The notes under the pieces were generated by a model. That model saw only the letters and a list, made by a program, of their open reading frames with translations, was not told the origin of the DNA and ran no database searches. Positions 8,216 to 14,936 of a DNA stretch of 35,292 bases are shown here, one piece after another (position 1 is the stretch's first letter; every line of letters starts with the position of its first letter). The stretch is from positions 1-35,292 of the forward strand of contig NZ_JAOART010000017.1 in NCBI RefSeq assembly GCF_025210435.1. Reading direction: 5' to 3'. Made by a program: the position numbers and the translations under genes. Source of the stretch: Anaeromicrobium sp. GTDB taxonomy: Bacteria; Bacillota; Clostridia; Peptostreptococcales; Thermotaleaceae.

Positions 8216-9793
8216 ATGAATAAAATTAAAAGAGCACTAGTACTTATAGTAGCTTTAATGATGGCTATTTCTGTAATTGGATGTTCGGGTAAAACAGAAA
8301 AAGCAGACGCTACTTCTCAAGCTAGTCCAACAAGGGATGAGGCTGGATTATACAAACTTCCAGTTGTTGATCCAAAACCAGAAAAAGAAACTGAGCAAAC
8401 TTATGATGTAGTTGTTATTGGTGCAGGAGGAGCTGGTTTCTCAGCAGCTATTGAAGCAGCATCTCAAGGGGCTAAGGTTGTAATCCTTGAACAAGAAAGT
8501 GTAGTTGGTGGTAACACGAGCTTATCTGGAGCAGGTTTTAATATTCCTGAAAACTGGGTTCAAAAGTCGCAAGGTATTGAAGATAGTGTAGCACTATTTA
8601 AAGGAGATACAATGAAGGGTGGAGATAGTAAGAGTATCGAGCCTTTAGTAGATGTATTAGTAAATAGAGCTTTACCTACTGCACAGTGGTTAAGAGATAC
8701 AGTAGGCGTTGAAATTATGGATGACTTTCAAAAGCATTTTGGTGGACATACTGTGGCTCGTGCATTAGTTGTTAAGGGCGGAGTAGGTTCCCAAATGGTT
8801 TATAAAATGTATGAAAAAGCATACGAATTAGGCGTTAAAATTAAAGTTAATACAAAAGCTGAAGAATTAATCACTGATGAGAGTGGTAGAGTAATTGGAG
8901 TTAAAGCTTCAAATAAGTCAGGACAAGAATTAGTATTTAAAGGAACAAAGGGTGTAATCGTTGCAGCAGGTGGATTTGCTGGTAATGTTGAAATGAGAAT
9001 GAAGTATAGACCTGACCTAAATGAAACAGTTAAGACAACAAATGCGCCAGGACATGAAGGTAGCGGTATTGTAATGGCACAAAAATTAGGTGCTGGTACA
9101 GAGCAAATGGAGTATATTCAAACATACCCATTCTGTTTCCCAACAACTGGAAAAATTGCATTCGTTGCTGATACTAGAATGTATGGTGCACCAATGGTAA
9201 ATATAGAAGGTAAGAGATTTATTAACGAAAATGATAGAAGAGATATGGTTTCTAAGGCAATATTATCTCAATCTGATTCATTTGGTTACATGGTTTGGGA
9301 TAAGAAAATCATGGAAGAAGCAAGAACACTTGAAATCTACAAAGGTGAGTATGACAAGTTAGTTGCAGATAAATTATTAATAGAAGCTAATACATTAGAA
9401 GAAGCAGCAGATTTCTTCGGAATTCATAAGGAAGCTTTAGCAACTACAATTAAAGACTATAACAGCTATGCTGAAGACTTTATCACAAACGGAACAGATA
9501 TAAAAGTTGCAGATAAAGAATTCCATAGAAATGCTAAAATGGCTAAGGTAGAAAATGGTCCATTCTATATCCAAAAGGTTATTCCTGGAGTTCACCATAC
9601 TATGGGTGGATTAGCAATAGATACAGAGGCTAGAGTATTAACTATTGATGGTAAAGTGATTAAAGGATTATATGCTGCTGGTGAAGTAGTAGGAGGAATC
9701 CATGGTACAAACCGTCTAGGTGGTAATGCGTTAACTGATATAACTGTATTTGGTAAACTTGCTGGTGAAACAATTATAAAGGATACAAAATAG
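8216..9793 (+). CDS. Lipoprotein FAD-dependent reductase of the flavocytochrome c/fumarate reductase family
   Basis: This 525-aa protein starts with a lipoprotein signal peptide (about residues 1-23, lipobox VIGC with lipidated C23), so it is tethered outside the membrane. The FAD-binding Rossmann motif VVVIGAGGAGFSAAIEA begins near residue 65, followed by GGNTSLSGAGFN. The substrate end shows the family residues in ENDRRDM, HHTMGGL (near 460) and HGTNRLGGNAL (near 500). The FMN-binding domain found in many relatives is missing, so electrons must come from a separate carrier. Likely acceptors are fumarate, urocanate or a similar enoate; substrate not decidable here. EetA/EetB-like genes follow after a terminator. 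Codon use is smoother than in its neighbours, suggesting high expression, and the binding site AGGAGG is strong. Confidence 0.88.
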   Translation: MNKIKRALVLIVALMMAISVIGCSGKTEKADATSQASPTRDEAGLYKLPVVDPKPEKETEQTYDVVVIGAGGAGFSAAIEAASQGAKVVILEQESVVGGNTSLSGAGFNIPENWVQKSQGIEDSVALFKGDTMKGGDSKSIEPLVDVLVNRALPTAQWLRDTVGVEIMDDFQKHFGGHTVARALVVKGGVGSQMVYKMYEKAYELGVKIKVNTKAEELITDESGRVIGVKASNKSGQELVFKGTKGVIVAAGGFAGNVEMRMKYRPDLNETVKTTNAPGHEGSGIVMAQKLGAGTEQMEYIQTYPFCFPTTGKIAFVADTRMYGAPMVNIEGKRFINENDRRDMVSKAILSQSDSFGYMVWDKKIMEEARTLEIYKGEYDKLVADKLLIEANTLEEAADFFGIHKEALATTIKDYNSYAEDFITNGTDIKVADKEFHRNAKMAKVENGPFYIQKVIPGVHHTMGGLAIDTEARVLTIDGKVIKGLYAAGEVVGGIHGTNRLGGNALTDITVFGKLAGETIIKDTK

Positions 9794-9970
9794 TAATATG
9801 AGGGCCATTTGTGTAAAAAGTGTAATAGAGAGTAAAAAACTGGGAATTAGGCCCGCAACCCTGGTGTGTGATACTTAGAAACAATATATTATTTTGAGTT
9901 ATCTTTAGAATATTGAAAATACAGTACTTCTGTAAATATGAATTTTTTAATGACACAGCCCTAAATATTT

Positions 9971-10008
9971 AATAAATGAATTTTACTTAGTAATTCATTT
10001 ATTTTTTC
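9971..10008 (+). terminator. Intrinsic terminator between reductase and EetA-like genes
   Basis: AATAAATGAATT (9971-9982) and AATTCATTTATT (9992-10003) form a perfect 12-bp stem with a 9-nt loop, followed by TTTT. The stem is A-T only but long. A TATAAT at 10011-10016 just after it could be the -10 of the next transcript. The rest of the 9794-10056 gap shows no gene. Confidence 0.8.
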
Positions 10009-10056
10009 TGTATAATAAATATATTGTAGAGAATAGATTTGTTAAGGAGAAATCAT

Positions 10057-10440
10057 ATGAAAAAAATGGATTTTATTATTGCAATAAGTGCTTTGTTCAT
10101 AGCATTTGTTTTTTTAGGTTTTAATCAATATAGGTCAGGCATAATAGAAAGAAATAGTAGTGTCTTAAGGGCACAAATAACAGTAAAAGGAGAACTATAT
10201 AAAGATATCCCTCTTTCGGAAAAAAAAGAGGAGTATGTGGTAGAAACAGATTTAGGAAAAAATATAATAATATTTAACCATATGGGCGTATCTATTACAG
10301 AAGCAGATTGTCATGACCATATTTGCGTAGAGACGGGCATTATTAGTAAGCCTGGTGAGATTATTGCTTGTTTGCCACATAAAGTAGTAATAGAAATTAA
10401 AGGACATGTGGAGGGGGAAATTGATGCTTTATCCAGATAA
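10057..10440 (+). CDS. NusG domain II-containing membrane protein (EetA-like)
   Basis: This protein of about 127 aa has one N-terminal membrane anchor (residues 5-22) and a C-terminal beta-rich domain (about 40-120) with the family pattern DCHDHICVETG followed by GEIIACLPHKV. These are features of the NusG domain II proteins called EetA in the Listeria flavin-based extracellular electron transfer locus; the domain lies outside the cell. ATG 10057 has AAGGAGA upstream; the frame is open to 10039. It overlaps the next gene, whose product is EetB-like, so the two form a unit. Molecular function is not established; a role in passing electrons from menaquinol-type carriers to extracellular flavoproteins is proposed for the family. 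Confidence 0.82.
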   Translation: MKKMDFIIAISALFIAFVFLGFNQYRSGIIERNSSVLRAQITVKGELYKDIPLSEKKEEYVVETDLGKNIIIFNHMGVSITEADCHDHICVETGIISKPGEIIACLPHKVVIEIKGHVEGEIDALSR

Positions 10441-10963
10441 GAGACAGTACACAATGAGTAAAACTCAAAAGATCATATTCATTTCACTTTTAGTATCTCA
10501 AGCCGTTGTCCTCAGCTTCATTGAAAAAATGATTCCCCTAAATTTTAGTATTCCTGGAGCAAAATTAGGTCTTGCAAATATTATTACATTAACATCCTTA
10601 TATCTGTTCTCTTTTAAAGAAACCTTTTCCATAATTTTATTAAGAACTATTATGGTGGCATTTATTGGAGGAAGTATTTCTGGTTTTTTATATAGTATTT
10701 CAGGAGCCCTTCTTAGCTTTCTAGTTATGTATCTATTAATGAGAGTGAGCCTTGAAAAAATAAGCACAATAGGTGTTAGCGTTACGGGTGCCATTTTCCA
10801 CAACCTAGGACAATTACTAATGGCAGCTTTTATTATACAAAATTTAAGAATTATTATCTATTTACCTTTGTTAATGGTAACAGGTGTTATAACGGGGGTT
10901 GTTGTTGGAATTACCGTTAAGTATTTGTTAGGATTTTTACTAAAAATCAAGTATTTTAATTGA
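10424..10963 (+). CDS. Gx transporter family protein (EetB-like; often named heptaprenyl diphosphate synthase component I)
   Basis: This protein of about 179 aa has five to six hydrophobic segments and the family signature IPGAKLGLANIITL near the N-terminus, then GGSISGFLYSISGA and FHNLGQLLMAA. The fold resembles ECF-transporter substrate-binding subunits. Start ATG 10424 is supported by GGAGGGGG at 10411-10418 inside the upstream gene, giving a 17-nt overlap and coupled translation. EetB in the Listeria locus belongs to this family and works with EetA. The old synthase name comes from its usual neighbour, a polyprenyl synthetase, of which only a stub remains here. Confidence 0.83.
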   Translation: MLYPDKRQYTMSKTQKIIFISLLVSQAVVLSFIEKMIPLNFSIPGAKLGLANIITLTSLYLFSFKETFSIILLRTIMVAFIGGSISGFLYSISGALLSFLVMYLLMRVSLEKISTIGVSVTGAIFHNLGQLLMAAFIIQNLRIIIYLPLLMVTGVITGVVVGITVKYLLGFLLKIKYFN

Positions 10964-10984
10964 AAGAGATAAAAAGGTGATGAA

Positions 10985-11092
10985 ATGAATAATTTTTGGA
11001 AAGCATATTCTCATGTGGAGAAAGAATTAGCAAATGTTAATAAGATTATGAAAAATATGAAACATATATCTAATGCACGAGAAATAAACTAG
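10985..11092 (+). pseudogene. Stub of a polyprenyl (heptaprenyl) diphosphate synthetase gene
   Basis: A 35-codon ORF with a binding site (AAAGGTG) encodes MNNFWKAYSHVEKELANVNK and then stops. This resembles the first helix of polyprenyl synthetases, which normally follow the Gx transporter gene. None of the DDxxD motifs or the catalytic body is present; the DNA up to 11228 is open in no frame for long. The most likely reading is a gene lost by deletion after its first 35 codons. Alternative: a genuine small protein. The identification rests on position and on a short N-terminal resemblance only. Confidence 0.5.
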
Positions 11093-11185
11093 TCAGTTCT
11101 CTGAGGAATTTGGATTATTTTCAAGGTATTGTGAGGGAGCATATTAAACATATTTAAGGGACTCCATAAGGAAGAAAATAATTCG

Positions 11186-11217
11186 AATAACCAGTGAAAT
11201 GACTCGTTTATTTTTTT
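11186..11217 (+). terminator. Weak hairpin with T run before the convergent permease gene
   Basis: AATAA and TTATT with inner AGT/ACT form an imperfect stem followed by seven T residues. The same AATAACCAGTGAAAT string recurs at 23532-23546. It may terminate the EetB-like transcript, and may also be a fragment of decayed coding DNA (it reads ITSEMTRLFFSYV). Confidence 0.4.
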
Positions 11218-11228
11218 CATATGTCTGA

Positions 11229-12626
11229 TTAAGATTTTATGTCTAGATGAAATTCATGGAGACCAAAATCATTGTAGGATAATTTAGCCCATATATAAAA
11301 TACTATACCAAGAATTGACCAGCCTATGATTATGGACCATTCATAAGGCCATATTAATGCAGCTGGTGCTCCAGGAGCATATAGGACTATAATTGCGAAA
11401 CTTAGAATAACAGCTATATTTCCAACTAATATGCCATTTTTTACTTTGTATGGTCTAGGCATATTTGGCTCTTTTTTTCTCAATACCAAAAATGAGATTG
11501 AAACTATTAAGTAAGCTACAACTATTGTTAATCCTCCTGCATCTACAAGCCAAACTAACATTTTTCTTCCTAGAAGGGGTGCTAGGGTGGATAATATTCC
11601 AATTAATAAAACGGCATTTGTTGGCGTTTTATACTGAGGATGGATTTTTCCTAAGAAGGAGGGTAACATTTTAGAATGGGCCATAGAATAAATTGCACGG
11701 CTGCCTCCTACGAAGAAGGAATTCCAGCTTGTTATTATTCCTCCTATTCCTCCAATAATCATTATTTTAGAAGCAATAGTACTTCCATTAAATACGGAGC
11801 CCATGGCGTCTGCGGTTACTAGGTTAGAAGCACTTATGGATGTACTGTCCATGGCAAGGGAAACTCCTATTATTATCATGATGTACCAAAATACAGCCAT
11901 AATAACAGACAAAATTAAAATTTTTCCTATTTTATCAAAGGGCATATCAATTTCTTCTGCTGCTTGGGGTATAACATCAAAACCAACATACATAAATGGA
12001 GTCATTACTGCAACTGTAAAAACTCCTTTTACACCGTCTGTAAACAAGGGTTGCATATTTGCTGGACTTCCGTTTACTAATGCTCCTCCAAAGAAGGATA
12101 AACCTATAAGGGTGATAAAAAGGGTTAGAACCCATTGTAAAAAGGCAGCAGGTTTAACACCAAAATAATTTACTATTGTGATTGCCATAGAACTTAAAAC
12201 TCCAAGCAAAACCCAAGTAAAATAAACATCATATCCAGCTATACTATACATTTTAAATTTAATATAATGAGGGAATAAGTATTCAACAACCGTTGGAAGG
12301 GCAACGGCCTCAAAGGCAACAACGGATACATATCCTAGTATGATTGCCCAGGTACATATGAATGATATATTTGGACCTAAAGCTCTATGGCTAAACACAT
12401 GCTCTCCACCACATTTGGGCATGGCAGAGGTGAGTTCAGCATATGTTAATCCTACGAATAGAACCATAATTCCACCAAATAAAAAGGCTATCATTGCTCC
12501 TAAAGCGCCAGCTTTTTCTACCCAGCTTCCTGCCAAAACTACCCAACCCCAACCAATCATAGCACCAAAGGCTAAGGCCAAAACATCTTTTCTCGATAAA
12601 ACTCTTTCGAAATTGTTTTTTTCCAT
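11229..12626 (-). CDS. APC-family amino acid permease
   Basis: This 465-aa protein has about 12 membrane segments. The first carries the family motif GAMIGWGWVVLAGSW, equivalent to the unwound substrate-binding helix of APC transporters, and the sixth begins with FDVIPQAAEEID. It is a secondary transporter of amino acids or amines in the cytoplasmic membrane; the substrate cannot be told. Start ATG 12626 has AAGGAGTG upstream on the minus strand. A leader with promoter and intrinsic terminator lies 150-260 nt upstream, so expression may be controlled by attenuation. The C-terminus ends in a short hydrophilic tail. Confidence 0.9.
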   Translation of the reverse strand: MEKNNFERVLSRKDVLALAFGAMIGWGWVVLAGSWVEKAGALGAMIAFLFGGIMVLFVGLTYAELTSAMPKCGGEHVFSHRALGPNISFICTWAIILGYVSVVAFEAVALPTVVEYLFPHYIKFKMYSIAGYDVYFTWVLLGVLSSMAITIVNYFGVKPAAFLQWVLTLFITLIGLSFFGGALVNGSPANMQPLFTDGVKGVFTVAVMTPFMYVGFDVIPQAAEEIDMPFDKIGKILILSVIMAVFWYIMIIIGVSLAMDSTSISASNLVTADAMGSVFNGSTIASKIMIIGGIGGIITSWNSFFVGGSRAIYSMAHSKMLPSFLGKIHPQYKTPTNAVLLIGILSTLAPLLGRKMLVWLVDAGGLTIVVAYLIVSISFLVLRKKEPNMPRPYKVKNGILVGNIAVILSFAIIVLYAPGAPAALIWPYEWSIIIGWSILGIVFYIWAKLSYNDFGLHEFHLDIKS

Positions 12627-12777
12627 AAATTCACTCCTTATAATTTCTGTAGTAGTTTATTAATTAACAGACATTATTCAGAAATATCTGTAAAATTCAA
12701 AGATATGAGTTTTTATGATTGTATTTATGTATAATAGACCTATTCATGTTCATGATATTTGAATTTTTTACATAGGA

Positions 12778-12838
12778 AATAAAAAAACGTCAACAAATGA
12801 GGATAACACTTCCTTTCGTTAACGTCTTCGTCTGTTGG
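12778..12838 (-). promoter_or_regulatory. Leader RNA with intrinsic terminator (candidate attenuator) of the APC permease
   Basis: On the minus strand GTTAACGAAAGGA pairs with TCCTCATTTGTTGAC (13 bp with a 2-nt bulge; 7-nt loop), and a run of T follows at once. Just upstream, CAACAGA (plus positions 12831-12837) can pair with TTTGTTG of the terminator's 3' arm, which would break the terminator. Mutually exclusive helices between a promoter and a start codon are typical of riboswitches or attenuators. I recognise no known riboswitch consensus in this leader of about 70 nt. Confidence 0.6.
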
Positions 12839-12859
12839 TTTATTACATTTATTGGTAAT

Positions 12860-12888
12860 ATTATACAATATATTTCTTATTTATGCAA
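12860..12888 (-). promoter_or_regulatory. Sigma-A promoter reading into the permease leader
   Basis: On the minus strand -35 TTGCAT (plus 12883-12888) and -10 TATAAT (plus 12860-12865) are separated by exactly 17 bp. Transcription would begin near 12853 and run into the terminator hairpin after about 65 nt. Bases 12889-13118 hold no gene that I can see. Confidence 0.7.
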
Positions 12889-13118
12889 TAGATAAAGGTA
12901 AAATTGTCTGAAAAATCTGAAAATACTACTAAGAATAATGCCTCATTAATTGTAATATTTTCATTTTTCTAATAGAATCATCTATAATATTTAGTGTACA
13001 GATTTTTTTGAAAATCTATAATAAATTATATGTAATATTTATCCAAGAATATTTTCCTTCAAAAAATAGATAATAATATTGTGTAACCAAGTACAAAAAT
13101 TATTAGGAGGAATATAAG

Positions 13119-13319
13119 ATGAATAACAATCAAGGTAAAAATGCAAAGGAACACGTACAAGACGTTAAAGGACAACTTCAAAGTGCTCAAAGCTGTTTAA
13201 ATCAGGCAATAAGTTCAGTTGAAAAACCAGAGAACAAACAAAAAATTCAAGATACTCTTAATGCAGTTAATAATGCATTAAATTCAGTTAATAATACTCT
13301 TACAAATTATACAGAGTAA
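13119..13319 (+). CDS. Small hydrophilic helical protein, unknown function
   Basis: This 66-aa protein has a very strong binding site (AGGAGGAATATAAG before ATG) and its own terminator, so it is a real monocistronic gene. The sequence is rich in N, Q, K and S with heptad-like hydrophobic spacing (VKGQLQSAQSCLNQAISSV, LNAVNNALNSVNNTL) and would form two amphipathic helices, perhaps a helical hairpin. One cysteine (C30) is present. No signal peptide or membrane segment is seen. I do not recognise the family. A small, well-expressed helical protein of this sort could be a spore or stationary-phase protein, but nothing in the sequence proves it. Confidence 0.75.
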   Translation: MNNNQGKNAKEHVQDVKGQLQSAQSCLNQAISSVEKPENKQKIQDTLNAVNNALNSVNNTLTNYTE

Positions 13320-13340
13320 ATTATAATTGATAAAACTTTT

Positions 13341-13375
13341 AAAAAAGCTATAATCTAGGGATTGTAGCTTTTTTT
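13341..13375 (+). terminator. Intrinsic terminator of the 66-aa gene
   Basis: AAAAGCTA-T-AATC pairs with GATT-G-TAGCTTTT around a 4-nt loop and runs into a T tract. The A-rich 5' side could allow action on the other strand as well. Confidence 0.85.
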
Positions 13376-13385
13376 AATCCCAAAA

Positions 13386-13431
13386 ATAAACTCTGCATTA
13401 ATGGAATAATACAGAGTTTATAAAATATGTA
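13386..13431 (-). terminator. Second hairpin, terminator-like on the minus strand
   Basis: ATAAACTCTG (13386-13395) and CAGAGTTTAT (13422-13431) are perfect 10-bp inverted repeats. On the minus strand the stem is followed by TTTTTG, so it could stop antisense transcription towards the small gene. Confidence 0.5.
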
Positions 13432-13788
13432 ATAATCTTACTAATGCTCTTATACATAGACTAGCCTACCTATAAGGACAATTAATTCTACCAAATAAGA
13501 TACAAAAAGTACCCTATATAATATTAGTTCAATCCTTTATGATGGGATAGTTCACCATAAAAAATCTTATGTCCCATGCTATATAAACCCTGTGGCTGAT
13601 AGAGCATATTTCATGGATTTACATAAGTCCTAAAGAGTTTATGCAAATCTTAACTAGATCATTACATATCTTGAAATTATTTTATCCAATAGTGTAGAAA
13701 ATATTATTTTTTTAATATGTCTAAGTTAGCAAATCTATAGGTAATACATATTATATGAATAAGTTAAATAAAGGAAAGGAGAGATAAT
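13432..13788. other. Gene-free stretch with weak hairpins
   Basis: No ORF with a binding site is seen. CCTATAAGG at 13469-13477 matches the border of the structured repeat, and ATGGGA (13542-13547) pairs with TCCCAT (13572-13577), but the rest does not align with the repeat. It may be a worn relic or a leader. The end (AAAGGAAAGGAG) is the binding site of the next gene. Confidence 0.3.
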
Positions 13789-14541
13789 ATGTATTATCAT
13801 CCCATGGATTTTCGAGGCAATATTGGACCGAAGAAAAAGACTAGTTATATATTAGACTTTAAAGAAGGAGATGTGAATGGAAATGGATTTATTGACTGTG
13901 TATACTTAATAGGAGATAAACCCTATGGAGATGAAAGCCCCTTTAGAGATAATATAAGATTAAAGATTGTAGATGGAAAAACAAATCTTATCACTATAAT
14001 TAAACTAAAAGAAAATGCAGGATATAACCCAACTTTATTTTTAGGAGATTTTTCAGGAGATAAGGTGGATGATATTTTAATTAGTATAGATTCTGGAGGA
14101 AGTGGTGGGTATGCCTTTTATTATATCTATTCATTTTTAAGAAATAAGCCAAAGATTATCTTTGATTTTGAAAATTTCAATAAAGATTATCTATATGAGG
14201 TAAACTATAAAGATGACTATAAGGTAGAAGTGATTAGTAAAAGTACCAATACTAAGTATATACTAGATATTACTTACAAGGGAGAGTCTTATCTATCAGA
14301 AATTTATTATGAAAATGGTAAACTAAAGGAACCCATTAAGGGCTGGATAAATCCATTAGGTGGACTATATCCTATTGATTATCAAAGGGATGGTACCTAC
14401 GAATTATATGCACTTCAGCGTATTGCTGGGAGATATAATGCAGATGGGTTAGGATATGTTCAAACTTCTCTTAAGTGGAATGGCCAGACCTTTGTAGATT
14501 TCTTTCAAACTGTAGGAGTATATGGAGAAGAATTTGAATAA
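13789..14541 (+). CDS. VCBS/FG-GAP-like protein of unknown function, no signal peptide
   Basis: This 250-aa protein contains two aspartate-rich loops, GDVNGNGFIDCVYLIG (about residues 27-42) and GDFSGDKVDDILISID (about 86-101), that resemble EF-hand or FG-GAP/VCBS calcium-binding turns before a beta strand. A long beta-rich stretch and YPIDYQRDGTYELYALQ, a third such turn, follow. There is no signal peptide or membrane segment, so it is presumably cytoplasmic or packed into a spore layer. It shares layout and loop spacing with the lipoprotein at 28516-29766 and is probably a distant paralogue. Function unknown. The binding site AAAGGAGAG is good, and a terminator follows. Confidence 0.75.
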   Translation: MYYHPMDFRGNIGPKKKTSYILDFKEGDVNGNGFIDCVYLIGDKPYGDESPFRDNIRLKIVDGKTNLITIIKLKENAGYNPTLFLGDFSGDKVDDILISIDSGGSGGYAFYYIYSFLRNKPKIIFDFENFNKDYLYEVNYKDDYKVEVISKSTNTKYILDITYKGESYLSEIYYENGKLKEPIKGWINPLGGLYPIDYQRDGTYELYALQRIAGRYNADGLGYVQTSLKWNGQTFVDFFQTVGVYGEEFE

Positions 14542-14549
14542 AATAGATG

Positions 14550-14573
14550 AAAATTTCCCTAGAGTGAAATTTT
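14550..14573 (+). terminator. Short hairpin after the VCBS-like gene
   Basis: AAAATTTC (14550-14557) and GAAATTTT (14566-14573) form a perfect 8-bp stem with an 8-nt loop; the T run is part of the stem. A second inverted repeat, AATGTTAAA (14576-14584) with TTTAACATT (14612-14620), follows. Confidence 0.45.
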
Positions 14574-14656
14574 AAAATGTTAAATACATTTATTTTGAAA
14601 ATATAAAGGCGTTTAACATTCTTAAACAAAAATTAAATAATTTAATCTATAAATAA

Positions 14657-14690
14657 AGACCTAAGGGATTGCGATTCTTTGGGTTTTTTG
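14657..14690 (+). terminator. Intrinsic terminator
   Basis: ACCTAAGG (14659-14666) pairs with CTTTGGGT (14677-14684) including G-U pairs, followed by a run of six T. It is probably the main terminator for the upstream gene. Confidence 0.65.
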
Positions 14691-14936
14691 TAAATAAATG
14701 CTGAAATATGGAATATTTTACCTGTTTTTTAATTTACCTATATATGGTAAAATTTACTGGATCAAAGGCAGATGAGTCTGTAAAAGTAAGGCTTAACAGG
14801 TCCTTATGAGAAAGTGAACTTGGAGTTTAGGCATACCTATTATGGGGGTAAAAATATAAGGAAGGGAAATTAATTGAAATTATTGGGCATTTTCAATGAT
14901 ATTTATATGAGCATAGACATAAGGAGGAGATAACAA
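14691..14936 (+). promoter_or_regulatory. Upstream region of the sigma-54 activator gene
   Basis: TTTACC (14733-14738) and GGTAAA (14746-14751) form a palindrome around TATATAT, a possible operator. Further on, CAGA/TCTG (14769-14780) and TAAGG/CCTTA (14787-14806) are two small hairpins that could belong to a 5' leader. No known riboswitch pattern is recognised. Confidence 0.35.

Noticed and set aside
9855-9864. GCAACCCTGG after the reductase, identical to a 10-mer in the repeat core (131-140).
   Set aside because: The flanking bases do not align and no arms are present, so a chance match is more likely than a relic.
12340-12663. A 107-aa plus-strand frame antisense to the APC permease start.
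   Set aside because: It is a mirror of the membrane-coding frame with no binding site or domain.
12790-12838. Guanidine-II (mini-ykkC) riboswitch in the permease leader because of two ACGA strings.
   Set aside because: The ACGA strings are not closed by complementary stems as the class requires.
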